Translations under genes and position numbers: made by a program
Source: Afipia sp.
GTDB lineage: Bacteria > Pseudomonadota > Alphaproteobacteria > Rhizobiales > Xanthobacteraceae
Reading direction: 5' to 3'
Assembly: GCA_017308575.1 (NCBI GenBank)
Contig: JAFKEQ010000002.1
Location: 62,001 to 126,000 of the forward strand
DNA: 64,000 bases
Shown here: piece by piece, positions 36,690 through 46,110 of the stretch
Numbering within the stretch: position 1 is the stretch's first letter
Layout of the letters: every line of letters begins with the position of its first letter
The notes under the pieces: generated by a model
Seen by the model: only the letters and a program-made list of their open reading frames with translations
What the model was told of the DNA's origin: nothing
Database searches by the model: none

Positions 36690-37798
36690 TTGCAAAGAGC
36701 GGGGCTCCCTTGCTGCGAATAGCATCAGTGGTGAAGCGCTTCGGCGGCGTCACGGCGGTGGACGACCTGTCGCTCGACATTGCCGCCGGGGAGTTCTTTG
36801 CGCTGCTGGGGCCGAGCGGCTGCGGCAAGACCACGCTGCTGCGCATGCTCGCGGGTTTCGAGACGCCGGATGCCGGCGCGATTCATCTGGACGGTCAGGA
36901 CATCGCGCATGTGATGCCGCATGAGCGGCCCGTTAATATGATGTTCCAGAATTATGCGCTGTTCCCGCACCTGTCGGTCGAAGGCAACATCTCCTTCGGT
37001 CTGAAGCGCGCGGGCCTGCCGAAGGATGAGATCGCGTCGCGCGTGGCGGAAATGATCGCGCTGGTGCGTCTCGAAGGTCTGCAGACCCGGCGTCCGGATC
37101 AATTGTCCGGCGGCCAGCGCCAGCGGGTGGCGCTGGCGCGTTCGCTGGCGCGACGGCCGCAGGTGCTGCTGCTCGACGAGCCGCTCGGCGCGCTCGACAA
37201 GAAATTGCGCGAAAGCACGCAGTCGGAGTTGATGGAGCTGCAGCGGCGGTTGGGCATGACGTTCATCATCGTCACTCACGATCAGGAGGAGGCGATGACG
37301 GTCGCCGACCGCATCGGCGTGATGGACAAGGGGCGTCTGGTGCAGGTCGCGCCGCCGCGCGAACTGTACGAAGCGCCGAATTCGCGCTGGGTCGCAGGCT
37401 TTGTCGGGGACATCAACCTGATCGAGGGCCGCGTGACCGCGATCCATCGCGATCTCGACCGCGTGGTGGTCACCACATCGCAAGCCGGCGTGACGGTGGC
37501 GGCACGTACCCAGGTTGTCAGCACCGGCGATGCAGTGTGCCTCGCGATCCGGCCTGAGAAGATCACGCTGACCGCAGGCGACGAGGCGGCGGGCGCAGGC
37601 GGCACCAATTCCTTCGCGGGCGTTCTGACGGACATCAACTATATCGGCGGCCTGTCGATGTATCGCGTCAGGCTCGACAGCGGCGCGATGCTCAAGGTGG
37701 CGCGGGCGAACGCGCGGCGGACGGGCGACCGGTTCGCATCGGGGCAGCGCGTCAGCCTGTCGTTTGCGCCGGAAGACGTCGTGGTGCTGGACCGATGA
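36686..37798 (+). CDS. potA: ABC transporter ATP-binding protein, spermidine/putrescine type
   Basis: A 370-residue ATPase driving import by the two following permeases. Walker A GPSGCGKTTLLR, the Q-loop MMFQNYALFPHLSV, signature LSGGQRQRVALARSLA and Walker B VLLLDEPLGALD are intact, followed by the H-loop THDQEEAMTVADR. A C-terminal TOBE region (about 285-370) is typical of the polyamine/iron/sulfate class. The ATG at 36686 overlaps the stop of the GlpD-like gene (ATGA at 36686-36689). The symbol reflects family only; the transported compound is unproved. The operon lacks a periplasmic binding protein. Confidence 0.9.
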   Translation: MIAKSGAPLLRIASVVKRFGGVTAVDDLSLDIAAGEFFALLGPSGCGKTTLLRMLAGFETPDAGAIHLDGQDIAHVMPHERPVNMMFQNYALFPHLSVEGNISFGLKRAGLPKDEIASRVAEMIALVRLEGLQTRRPDQLSGGQRQRVALARSLARRPQVLLLDEPLGALDKKLRESTQSELMELQRRLGMTFIIVTHDQEEAMTVADRIGVMDKGRLVQVAPPRELYEAPNSRWVAGFVGDINLIEGRVTAIHRDLDRVVVTTSQAGVTVAARTQVVSTGDAVCLAIRPEKITLTAGDEAAGAGGTNSFAGVLTDINYIGGLSMYRVRLDSGAMLKVARANARRTGDRFASGQRVSLSFAPEDVVVLDR

Positions 37799-38709
37799 GC
37801 GGGCGGCGCATCTTCACCCGCCCGGCGCGGCTGGCGGCGATTGCTCCCTACCTCTGGATGGCGCTGTTCTTTCTGGTGCCGTTCGGCTTCGTGCTGAAGA
37901 TTGCGCTGTCGCAGACGGCCATCGCGCAGCCACCCTATGTGCCGGTGTTCGATCTCACCGCGGGATGGAGCGCCTTCAAGACCGCGCTGTCGGCGCTGTC
38001 TTTCGACAATTTCAAGCTGCTGGCATCGGACGATCTCTACATCCTGTCCTATCTGCGTAGTCTCGTCGTGGCGCTGGTCTCCACCGCGATCCTGCTCGCG
38101 ATCGGCTATCCGGCGGCCTATGGCATGTCGCGGCTGCCGCAGCGCTGGCAGCCGGTGGCGATGATGCTGGTGATCGTGCCGTTCTGGACGTCGTTCCTGA
38201 TCCGTATCTATTCGTGGATCAACGTGCTCCAGCATGACGGGCTGCTCAACAAGACGCTGCTTGCGCTCGGCATCATCGACAAGCCGCTGGCGTGGCTCGC
38301 CACCGACAGTGCGATGTATCTCGGCATCGTCTATTCGTATTTTCCCTTCATGATCCTGCCGCTCTACGCAACGCTGTCGAAGCTGGACGACACGCTGCTG
38401 GAGGCTGCCGCCGATCTCGGCTGTTCGCGCCTGAAAGCTTTCTGGCTGGTGACGTTCCCGCTGTCGCTGCCGGGTGTCGGTGCGGGCGTGCTGCTGTGCT
38501 TCATTCCCATCGTCGGCGAATTCGTGATTCCGGATCTGCTGGCGGGCTCCGATCGCATGATGATCGGTCAGACCCTGTGGCTGGAATTCTTCACCAACAA
38601 GGACTGGCCGGTGGCGTCCGCCATCGCTGTCGTGCTGTTGGTTGTGTTGCTGCTGCCGCTGCTGGTCTATGAGAAGCTGCAGCGCCGTCATCTGGAGGCG
38701 CGCGGATGA
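37795..38709 (+). CDS. potB: ABC transporter permease, spermidine/putrescine type (PotB/PotH)
   Basis: A 304-residue inner-membrane protein with six or seven helices. The cytoplasmic EAA loop is visible as LLEAAADLGCSRLKAFWLVTFPLSLPGVGAG near residue 200, the docking site for the ATPase. VPFWTSFLIRIYSWINVLQ and IVGEFVIPDLLAG are typical of PotB/PotH. It starts at an ATGA overlap with the ATPase gene (37795-37798) and ends in a similar overlap with the next permease, so the three are tightly coupled. Substrate specificity depends on a binding protein not encoded here. Confidence 0.9.
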   Translation: MSGRRIFTRPARLAAIAPYLWMALFFLVPFGFVLKIALSQTAIAQPPYVPVFDLTAGWSAFKTALSALSFDNFKLLASDDLYILSYLRSLVVALVSTAILLAIGYPAAYGMSRLPQRWQPVAMMLVIVPFWTSFLIRIYSWINVLQHDGLLNKTLLALGIIDKPLAWLATDSAMYLGIVYSYFPFMILPLYATLSKLDDTLLEAAADLGCSRLKAFWLVTFPLSLPGVGAGVLLCFIPIVGEFVIPDLLAGSDRMMIGQTLWLEFFTNKDWPVASAIAVVLLVVLLLPLLVYEKLQRRHLEARG

Positions 38710-39521
38710 CGGCGCGTATCAAACGGCTCTCCGCCTTCAACATGGCTTCGGTGGCGCTCGGACTCGCGTTTCTTTATCTGCCGATTGCGATCCTGATCAT
38801 TTACTCCTTTAACGCCTCGCGGCTGGTGACGGTGTGGGGCGGCTGGTCACTGCGCTGGTATCAGGAATTCTTCAACGACGAGGCGATGCTTGCCGCCGCG
38901 TGGATGAGTCTGCGTGTCGCTTTTTGTTCGGCGACCGCTGCGACCCTGCTGGGAACACTCGCTGCGGTGGCGCTGTCGCGCGGCGAGCGGTTCAGGGGGC
39001 GCACGCTGTTCTCGGGCATGCTCTATGCGCCGCTGGTGATGCCCGAAGTCATCACCGGGCTGTCGCTGCTGTTGCTATTCGTCGCCATTGATGCGGGGCG
39101 CGGGTTCTGGACCGTCACCATCGCGCATACCACGCTGACCATGTGCTTTGTCACGGTGGTGGTGCAGTCGCGGCTGAACGGGCTGGACCGCAGCCTTGAG
39201 GAAGCGGCGATGGATCTCGGCTGTTCGCCGGTCCGCGCTTTTATCGCGGTGACCCTGCCGTTGATCCTGCCCTCGGTCGCGGCGGGCTGGATGCTCGCTT
39301 TCACGTTGTCGCTGGATGATCTGGTGATCGCGAGTTTCACCACCGGTCCCGGCTCCGCGACGCTGCCGATCCGGATTTATTCGGAAGTCCGGCTCGGGGT
39401 GAAACCCGAGATCAACGCGATCTGCACGCTGGTGGTTGCTGTGGTGGCGCTGGTGATCGTGGCGGCGTCGCTGGCGTCGAAGCTCAGCAGCGAGCAGGGC
39501 GAAAGCGCCGCGCCGCTCTAG
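38706..39521 (+). CDS. potC: ABC transporter permease, spermidine/putrescine type (PotC/PotI)
   Basis: A 271-residue inner-membrane protein with six helices, the second permease of the operon. The start FLYLPIAILIIYSFNASRLVTVWGGWSLRWYQEFFND is characteristic of PotC/PotI. The EAA loop is LEEAAMDLGCSPVRAFIAVTLPLILPSVAAG, then LDDLVIASFTTGPGSATLPIRIYSEVRLGVKPEINA. Its stop codon shares the bases CTAG (39518-39521) with the stop of the convergent AsmA gene, leaving no room for a gene for a binding protein. Confidence 0.92.
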   Translation: MTARIKRLSAFNMASVALGLAFLYLPIAILIIYSFNASRLVTVWGGWSLRWYQEFFNDEAMLAAAWMSLRVAFCSATAATLLGTLAAVALSRGERFRGRTLFSGMLYAPLVMPEVITGLSLLLLFVAIDAGRGFWTVTIAHTTLTMCFVTVVVQSRLNGLDRSLEEAAMDLGCSPVRAFIAVTLPLILPSVAAGWMLAFTLSLDDLVIASFTTGPGSATLPIRIYSEVRLGVKPEINAICTLVVAVVALVIVAASLASKLSSEQGESAAPL

Positions 39522-41578
39522 TCTGTCTTCTCGGGATGCGAGTCGGCAGCGGCAGGCGCTATTGGCTGGACTTCCGCCGGAGCGGCGGGCGTGGTCGGCT
39601 CCGGTGATGCAGGTTGCGGCGCAGCCGCCTGTGGCGGTGGCGCGGGCTGTGCGGCGGGCTGTGCAGAAGGCTTTCGGCTACCGGTAATGCGTTCGATCAC
39701 GGACTTCACGGCATCGCGTGTCTTGCGGTCTTTCAGCGCATCGAGCAGCGGTGCGGAGGCAGGCGAGCGGCGGATCAGGGAATCCGAATCCGGGAAGATC
39801 AGTGGATCGTCCCACGGCCCCTGCACCACAAAGGGCAACTGGAATGCCGGAGGCGCGTCGCTTGCGACGATCAGGCTCGCCACGCCCTTGAGGTCGTATT
39901 CGCGCGACGGCACCGAGGCCGTGCCGGTGAGCATGATGCGCGTGGTTGCGCCTTCAAGCTGCGCGTCCTCGGCGGTGGCGACGCCGTCCCTGAATCGAAT
40001 GGCGATGTTCAGCGTATTGAAGGGCGTCGAGCCGGTGCGGAAGTTGCCCGCGCCGGACAGCGGACGACGCTCCAGCCGCTTCAGCAGTTGTTCGACATTG
40101 AATCCGCCGACCGCGCCGTCGTGTCCGGTCAGTGTCGCGGTGCCGTCGAGGGACTGCGCCAATGCGAACGGGCTGGAGCCGTTCGCTTCCAGCGCGAAAG
40201 CGAGATTGCCGCGCCCGGTCAGCCGGCTGACGCCGAGCAGATCGCTGGCGCAGCTTGCCAGGTCGACGTCGGTGAACTGGAACTGGGCCTTGATGTCAGC
40301 GTCGTCTTCCACGCGCGTCAGCCCGAGCGATCCCTTCAGGATGCCGCCGTAAACCTGGGCTTCGCCGATGCTCAGCGCGAGCGTGCCGTTGCGCAGGTTC
40401 GCGCCAAGCGCCGTGCGTCCAAGTTTCGAGTTGCCGATGGCGACCTTTGCGGCCGACAGCCGCATGTCGAGGTCGGTGGTGGAAAGGCCGCGCAGATCGA
40501 ACAGCTGCCTGTTCCAGTCGCGCGCGCCGCTGGCGAGCAGGCGGACCGTGTCGATATAGGGCGTGAAGTCGATCGCGTCGGCGGCGAGCGTCGCCTGCAC
40601 GGTCTGGCGATCGCTGTTGCTATAGGTGATGACGCCCTCGGCGGTGTTGCCGTCGAGCTCGAGATTGACGTTGGTCAGTGCAACGGATTCACCCACCACA
40701 TTGGTGCGGGCCTTGAGCGCGAACCGTCCGAAGCCGCCGCTGCCGGGTGGAGTCTGCCCGATCCAGCGCAAGGCATTGCGTAGCGACGGACTGTCGGCGG
40801 TGAGCGTGCCTTCCATCAGAAGGCTGGTGCGGCTTGCGACCGCACCATCGAAGGCGAATTTCAGCGGTGCGCTTGCGACGCGCATCTTGATGCCGGAGCG
40901 GTCGCCGGAAAGCGCCGCGATAAAGTCCGTGATGCTCAGGCTGCCGTCGACATGCTCGTCGCGCCAGTCAAACTGGCCGGTGGCGGCGAACGACCGGGAG
41001 ATCGACGGCCATGCGAGTGACAGATCGATCGCACTGACGGTCTCATCGATGTCGTGTGCCTTGTGCAGATAGGTTAGCGCGCCATCCTTGATGCGGATTT
41101 CGGAGAACGACACCGGACTGTCTGCGCCCGGCTTGATGGTGCGGGCGAGCGTTTCCAGGATCGGAGACCAGTTGCTGCGGCCATCCGCCGTGCGCTTCAC
41201 GTTGATCCGGGGGCGCATCAGCGTGACGTCGGCGATTTCGTAGCGCCGCATCAGCAGCGGCAATAGCCGCAGGCTGGCCGTCAACTCGTCGACGGTGAGA
41301 GGTTCATCGACAATGCCGCTGCCGCGCGTTCCCGTGCCTTTCAGGCCGACTTGCCGCAGGGTGATGGAGCTGCCGGGAAATACGGAGACGCTGATGTCGC
41401 CGTCGACCCTGAGATCGAGGCCGGTGGCGGCGTGGATTTGCCGCTCGACCGAGGCCCGCACCGCATTCTGGTCGATCATCCATGACGTAACGGTCAGGCC
41501 GATCAGCACCACGGCAAGCAATGCTGCGATCGGCATGCCGAGGCGCTTTATTCCTTGGGCCAACGTCAATGAATTCAT
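39518..41578 (-). CDS. AsmA-family protein
   Basis: A protein of about 686 residues anchored in the inner membrane by one N-terminal helix (KRLGMPIAALLAVVLIGLTVTSWMI) and extending into the periplasm. AsmA proteins are related to bridge-like lipid-transfer proteins and take part in phospholipid transport and outer-membrane assembly. The AsmA start (AATGLDLRVDGDISVSVFPGSSITLRQVGL) and the C-terminal conserved domain (LDGTATLTGHDGAVGGFNVEQLLKRLE) are visible. The tail is Ala/Pro-rich. The frame opens at 41776, but MNSLTLAQGI at 41578 directly precedes the helix and is preferred; an ATG at 41671 is also possible. Confidence 0.88.
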   Translation of the reverse strand: MNSLTLAQGIKRLGMPIAALLAVVLIGLTVTSWMIDQNAVRASVERQIHAATGLDLRVDGDISVSVFPGSSITLRQVGLKGTGTRGSGIVDEPLTVDELTASLRLLPLLMRRYEIADVTLMRPRINVKRTADGRSNWSPILETLARTIKPGADSPVSFSEIRIKDGALTYLHKAHDIDETVSAIDLSLAWPSISRSFAATGQFDWRDEHVDGSLSITDFIAALSGDRSGIKMRVASAPLKFAFDGAVASRTSLLMEGTLTADSPSLRNALRWIGQTPPGSGGFGRFALKARTNVVGESVALTNVNLELDGNTAEGVITYSNSDRQTVQATLAADAIDFTPYIDTVRLLASGARDWNRQLFDLRGLSTTDLDMRLSAAKVAIGNSKLGRTALGANLRNGTLALSIGEAQVYGGILKGSLGLTRVEDDADIKAQFQFTDVDLASCASDLLGVSRLTGRGNLAFALEANGSSPFALAQSLDGTATLTGHDGAVGGFNVEQLLKRLERRPLSGAGNFRTGSTPFNTLNIAIRFRDGVATAEDAQLEGATTRIMLTGTASVPSREYDLKGVASLIVASDAPPAFQLPFVVQGPWDDPLIFPDSDSLIRRSPASAPLLDALKDRKTRDAVKSVIERITGSRKPSAQPAAQPAPPPQAAAPQPASPEPTTPAAPAEVQPIAPAAADSHPEKTD

Positions 41579-41893
41579 CCGGTCAGGTGGTGGTGCGGAG
41601 CATCTGCGGGCCGTGGCCGCTGCAGCGAGTGCAACTTGGTTGTTTTTCTTGACGCTTTCAAGGCCGCCCATGGTGCAAAGCCCGCAGCTCGCGCCATAAA
41701 TCGAAGACTTTCCAAAGGAATGGCGCCTTTCCTGCCCGGCCGTGGCAAACCGTCCCGGATCGCTGGAGAGGTCCAATTGACGCGCCTTGAAGATTCCGCC
41801 AAATAATTGCGGTAAGCTTTTCCCTGGCCGTCAGCACAGGCTCGTCGCGCCAGCGGTGAGTCAGTTTTTACTCCTCCATCAGGTTACATCCTC
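41579..41893. other. Divergent promoter region, no gene seen
   Basis: This lies between the AsmA and scoA starts and presumably holds both promoters. I saw no inverted repeat, RNA gene or convincing coding sequence. If AsmA starts at 41671 the gap is shorter. Confidence 0.4.
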
Positions 41894-42595
41894 ATGAACA
41901 AGGTTTATCCCGACGCGAAATCCGCGCTCGAAGGTGTTGTCAAAGACGGCATGATGGTCATGTCGGGCGGTTTCGGTCTCTGCGGTATCGCCGAAACGCT
42001 GTCCGACGCGTTGCGCGACAGCGGCGTCAAGAACCTGACGGTGGTTTCCAACAATGCGGGCGTCGACGGCATCGGCCTCAGCCGCCTGCTTGAGACCCGG
42101 CAGATCAAGAAGATGATCTCGTCCTATGTCGGCGAGAACAAGCTGTTCGCGCAGCAGTATCTCGCGGGCGAACTTGAGCTTGAATTCAATCCGCAGGGCA
42201 CGCTGGCCGAGCGGATTCGCGCGGGCGGCGCGGGTATCCCGGGCTTCTACACCAAGACCGGCGTCGGCACGTTGATTGCTGAGGGCAAGGAAGTGAAGGA
42301 GTTCAACGGCGAGAAGTACATTCTGGAGACGGGCCTCGTCGCCGATCTCGCCATCGTGCATGCCTGGAAGGGCGACACCGCCGGAAACCTCGTCTACCGG
42401 AAGACCGCGCGCAATTTCAATCCGATGATGGCGACGGCGGCGAAGGTCACCATTGCCGAAGTCGAGCATCTGGTGCCTGCGGGCGAGATCGATCCCGATC
42501 ACATCCACACCCCCGGCATTTTCGTGAAGCGCATCATCGCAGTCGATCCCGCCTTGAAGCGGATCGAACAGCGTACCCTGCGCAAGCGCGCGTAA
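41894..42595 (+). CDS. scoA: 3-oxoacid CoA-transferase, subunit A
   Basis: A 233-residue subunit of succinyl-CoA:3-ketoacid CoA-transferase, which activates acetoacetate with succinyl-CoA and so feeds ketone bodies (for instance from polyhydroxybutyrate) into the TCA cycle. The family start MNKVYPDAKSALEGVVKDGMMVMSGGFGLCGIAETL is clear, with GGAGIPGFYTKTGVGT and the later FNPMMATAAKVTIAEVEHLV. It is followed after 24 bp by scoB in one operon. Two phasin genes further on make a link with polyhydroxybutyrate use plausible. Confidence 0.95.
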   Translation: MNKVYPDAKSALEGVVKDGMMVMSGGFGLCGIAETLSDALRDSGVKNLTVVSNNAGVDGIGLSRLLETRQIKKMISSYVGENKLFAQQYLAGELELEFNPQGTLAERIRAGGAGIPGFYTKTGVGTLIAEGKEVKEFNGEKYILETGLVADLAIVHAWKGDTAGNLVYRKTARNFNPMMATAAKVTIAEVEHLVPAGEIDPDHIHTPGIFVKRIIAVDPALKRIEQRTLRKRA

Positions 42596-42619
42596 CCGCA
42601 TTCGCCAAAGGAGAGTCCC

Positions 42620-43270
42620 ATGGCCTGGACCCGCGAACAGATGGCAGCCCGCGCCGCAAAGGAATTGCGCGACGGCTTTTATGTCAACCTCGGCATCGGC
42701 ATTCCGACGCTGGTGTCGAATTACATTCCCGATGGCGTCGACGTTCTGCTGCAGAGTGAGAACGGCATGCTCGGTATGGGTCCGTTCCCTTATGAAGGCG
42801 AGGAAGATCCCGACCTGATCAACGCCGGCAAGCAGACCGTGACCGAGCTTCCGGACACCAGCTATTTCTCCAGCGCGGATTCGTTCGCGATGGTGCGCGG
42901 CGGCCATATCGATCTGTCGATCCTCGGCGCGATGCAGGTGGCGGAGAACGGCGACCTCGCCAACTGGATGATCCCGGGCAAGATGGTGAAGGGCATGGGC
43001 GGCGCGATGGATCTCGTCGCCGGCGTCAAGCGCGTCATCGTGGTGATGGAGCATTCGGCCAAGGACGGACCGAAGCTGCTGCATCGTTGCAACCTGCCGC
43101 TGACCGGCGAGCGCGTTGTGGACATGGTGGTCACCGATCTTGCCGTGTTCACCATCGACAAGACCGGCAAGGACGGCATGGCGCTGATCGAACTGGCCGA
43201 CGGCGTGACCCTCGACGAGGTGAAGGCCAAGACCGAAGCCAGCTTCCGCGTCGCGCTGAAGAACGCCTAA
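42620..43270 (+). CDS. scoB: 3-oxoacid CoA-transferase, subunit B
   Basis: A 216-residue catalytic subunit of the same enzyme. The CoA-accepting glutamate is E47 in [26 protein letters not shown] precedes it and [40 protein letters not shown] follows, all diagnostic. An AAGGAGAG site precedes the ATG. A hairpin terminator closes the operon. Confidence 0.96.
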   Translation: MAWTREQMAARAAKELRDGFYVNLGIGIPTLVSNYIPDGVDVLLQSENGMLGMGPFPYEGEEDPDLINAGKQTVTELPDTSYFSSADSFAMVRGGHIDLSILGAMQVAENGDLANWMIPGKMVKGMGGAMDLVAGVKRVIVVMEHSAKDGPKLLHRCNLPLTGERVVDMVVTDLAVFTIDKTGKDGMALIELADGVTLDEVKAKTEASFRVALKNA

Positions 43271-43293
43271 GCATCTTCAGGATTTGTTCTGCG

Positions 43294-43323
43294 ATGGCCG
43301 GGCTCGTCCCGGCCATTTCGTTT
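43294..43323 (+). terminator. Terminator of scoAB, palindromic repeat type
   Basis: ATGGCCGGG, loop CTCGT and CCCGGCCAT form a 9-bp stem followed by TTCGTTT. The stem sequence resembles a dispersed intergenic palindrome of Bradyrhizobium-like genomes. Confidence 0.75.
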
Positions 43324-43328
43324 GGAGC

Positions 43329-44972
43329 CTAGGCCGGTCCCCGCGGCATGTCGGAGAACCGCGTCAGCCACGCCACCGGGCCGATGCTCGCGGCCACGAT
43401 CAGAAGCGCCGCGAGCGCGCCGTCCTCGAAACTGCCGCGGCTGGCATGCTGGTAAATCGATGTGGCCAGCGTCTCGACATTGAGCGGCCGCAGCAGCAGC
43501 GTCGCCGGCAGTTCCTTCAGACAATCGACGAAAACGACAATAGCAGCGCCGACGAGGACCGGGCGCAGCAACGGCAGGTGAATGCGACGCATGGCTGTCA
43601 GATCGCTGGCGCCGGCACTGCGCGCGCTGTCGTCATAGTCCCGCGGAATGCGCTCGAAGCCGGCGCGGATGAATCCCGTCGGCACTGCGAGAAAGCGGAT
43701 CACGTAGGCGGTGACAGCCGCTGTGCCGGAGCCCATCAGCACCAGGCCGGGCAGCGGCAGGCCAAGATGTGAGGCGAGTGCGTTCATCCCGTTATCGAGT
43801 GCGAGCACCGGGGCCAGCAATCCGAGCGCCAGCACGAGGCCCGGCAATGCGTAGCCGGCCTGCGCGATATTCGCCGCCAGCGATCGCCACCGGTCCGGCC
43901 GCCAGCGGATTGCGAGAATTGTCGCAAAGCCAAGCACCAGCGCCACGCATGTCGCCAGCGCGGCGAAGATCACGGAGTGGAAGGCATCGCGCCAGATCGC
44001 AGCATCCGCCGTCAGCAGCGAGCGTCGCATGCTCTGATGCACGAGGAAGAGGAGCGGGACGACGAATCCGGACAGCACAGGCAGCGCGCAGGCAGCGAAG
44101 GCCAGCCGGCCCTTGAAACCGCGCAGCGGCGTGCGTGCCGTCGGCCGCGGATTTTCCGACGAGAATTCCGTGGTCACGTTGCGGCGGCCATAGCGCTCCA
44201 GCGTCATCAGCGCGGCGACGATGGCCAGCACCAGACACGACAGTTGCGCCGCGCCGGCGAGGCTGCCGCGATTGAGCCACGTGGTGAAGATCGAGAGGGT
44301 CAGGGTGCGCACGCCGAGATATTCGCTGGCGCCGATGTCATTGAGTGTTTCCAGCGCGACAAGGGCAAGGCCGATGGCAATGGCGGGACGCGCCATCGGC
44401 AGCGAGATGCGCAAGAAAATACTCCATCGGCCTGCGCCGAGCGTGCGCGCGGCTTCCGCGAAGTCGGCGCTTTGCAACTGGAACGCCGCCCGCGCCGAGA
44501 GATAGACGTAGGGATACAGCACCATGCCGATGATCAGGATGGCGCCGGGAAGCGAACGCGGGCCGGGCAGCAGCGCCAGCGCGTCGCGCGGCGGCAGCCA
44601 CAGCATCAGCGTGCGATGGAGAAGGCCGAGCGGCTCGAACAGGTCCACATAGACATAGGCGGCGATGTAGGTCGGGATCGCAAGCGGCAGCGGCAACAAC
44701 CACAGCAGCATCCTGCGGCCCGCAAAATCATACCGTGAGACGATCCATGCGCTGCCTGCCCCGGCAATAAGTGCGACAAGGCCGACTCCCGCGAGCAGGA
44801 GCGCCGTGTCGCGCAGCGCGAGCGGCAGCACATAGTCGATCAGGTGTTGCCACACGTCGGGCGCGGGCTGTGTCGCAAGCAGCGCGATCGCAAGCACAGG
44901 CATCGCCACAAGCGCCGCGGTGAACAACGCGAGCGCGGAGACAACGGGTTCGGCGAAACGCGCGCTTGTCAC
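43329..44972 (-). CDS. fbpB: Ferric iron ABC transporter permease (FbpB/SfuB type)
   Basis: A 547-residue inner-membrane protein built from two permease halves of about six helices each, as in the FbpB/SfuB/FutB family for Fe(3+). Each half has an EAA-like loop: FAEAARTLGAGRWSIFLRISLPMARPAIAIG near residue 180 and DDSARSAGASDLTAMRRIHLPLLRPVLVG near residue 460. It starts at GTG 44972, 25 bp after the binding-protein gene on the same strand. No ATPase gene accompanies the pair here, so an unlinked ATPase must serve it. Confidence 0.92.
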   Translation of the reverse strand: MTSARFAEPVVSALALFTAALVAMPVLAIALLATQPAPDVWQHLIDYVLPLALRDTALLLAGVGLVALIAGAGSAWIVSRYDFAGRRMLLWLLPLPLAIPTYIAAYVYVDLFEPLGLLHRTLMLWLPPRDALALLPGPRSLPGAILIIGMVLYPYVYLSARAAFQLQSADFAEAARTLGAGRWSIFLRISLPMARPAIAIGLALVALETLNDIGASEYLGVRTLTLSIFTTWLNRGSLAGAAQLSCLVLAIVAALMTLERYGRRNVTTEFSSENPRPTARTPLRGFKGRLAFAACALPVLSGFVVPLLFLVHQSMRRSLLTADAAIWRDAFHSVIFAALATCVALVLGFATILAIRWRPDRWRSLAANIAQAGYALPGLVLALGLLAPVLALDNGMNALASHLGLPLPGLVLMGSGTAAVTAYVIRFLAVPTGFIRAGFERIPRDYDDSARSAGASDLTAMRRIHLPLLRPVLVGAAIVVFVDCLKELPATLLLRPLNVETLATSIYQHASRGSFEDGALAALLIVAASIGPVAWLTRFSDMPRGPA

Positions 44973-44997
44973 GTTCGAAATAACTGGCGTTCAAGCC

Positions 44998-46023
44998 TCA
45001 ATTGTCGAACCCGACCTTGTCGACCAGCGTCGATGCCGCCTTGCGGCTGGCGCCGATCCTGGTCACCGGCAAGGTGTCGGCCTTCAGTTTGCCATAGCTG
45101 GCAATGGTCGGATTGATCGCGACACCGTCCCGGATCGGATATTCGTAATTGGCGTCGGCGTAGATCTGCTGCGCATGTTCGCCCGCCAGCCACTCGATCA
45201 GCTTGATGCCATTGGCGCGGTTCGGGGCATGCTTGGCCAGCAGCAGGCCGGACAGGTTCACATGAGTGCCGCCGCCCGCGAAGGTCGGCAGGATCACCTT
45301 CGTTGCCTCCGCCCATGGCTTCTTGTCGGGGTCCTTGTTCATCATCAGCGCCCAGTAATAGGTGTTGCCGATGCCGATGTCGCACTTGCCGGCCGCCACA
45401 TCGCGCGCGGCTTCGCGGTCGCCGCCGGACGGCTTCTGCGCGAGGTTGGCCTTGAGGCCACGCAGCCATTCCTCGGCCTTCGCTTCTCCGTGATGGGCGA
45501 CATAAGCCGCGAACAGCGCATTGTTGTAGATGTGCTGACCGGAGCGGATGCAGATCTTGCCCTTCCATTTCGGATCGGCGAGTTCCTCATAGGTGATGGC
45601 GTCCTGCTTCACGCGATCCTTCGAGGCATAGATCACGCGTGCACGCATCGAGATGCCGGACCAGTGGCCATCTGGATCGCGATATTGCGCCGGGACGATC
45701 TTGTCGATCACCTCCGATTTCATCGGCTGGGTTACGCCGGCCTGCACCGCTTCCTCGATGCGACCGATGTCGACGGTGAGCAACACGTCGGCCGGACTGT
45801 TGGCGCCTTCCGCCTTGATGCGCTGCTCGAGGCCCGAGCTTGCCGACACGACATTGACCTTGATGCCGGTGTCCTTGGTGAACGCGTCGGTCAGCGGCTG
45901 CAGCAATTTCGACTCGCGATAGCTGTAGAGATTGACCTCGCCCGATTGCGCGAATGCGGCGGTGGACAGGGTCAGAACGGATGCGGCGGCGGTAAATGCA
46001 ATGAACAGGCGGGATGCGGACAT
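44998..46023 (-). CDS. fbpA: Ferric iron ABC transporter substrate-binding protein (FbpA type)
   Basis: A 341-residue periplasmic protein carrying Fe(3+) to the FbpB permease. The signal peptide (LFIAFTAAASVLTLSTAAFAQ) ends in AFAQ. Mature features are EVNLYSYRESKLLQPLTDAF, SPADVLLTVDIGRIEEA and GIGNTYYWALMM, whose adjacent tyrosines are iron ligands in this family. An Irr/ICE-like box (46111-46127) lies 88 bp upstream, suggesting iron-responsive control. The order fbpA-fbpB is standard, the absent fbpC is not. Confidence 0.94.
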   Translation of the reverse strand: MSASRLFIAFTAAASVLTLSTAAFAQSGEVNLYSYRESKLLQPLTDAFTKDTGIKVNVVSASSGLEQRIKAEGANSPADVLLTVDIGRIEEAVQAGVTQPMKSEVIDKIVPAQYRDPDGHWSGISMRARVIYASKDRVKQDAITYEELADPKWKGKICIRSGQHIYNNALFAAYVAHHGEAKAEEWLRGLKANLAQKPSGGDREAARDVAAGKCDIGIGNTYYWALMMNKDPDKKPWAEATKVILPTFAGGGTHVNLSGLLLAKHAPNRANGIKLIEWLAGEHAQQIYADANYEYPIRDGVAINPTIASYGKLKADTLPVTRIGASRKAASTLVDKVGFDN

Positions 46024-46110
46024 ATGTGACTCCGGCGAGCGTTGGCGTGCCGGTTTCAGTAGCGCAGCTACTGCCGCGCCAGGCGCGACGCAATGTCGCG
46101 AAGCTGCTGG

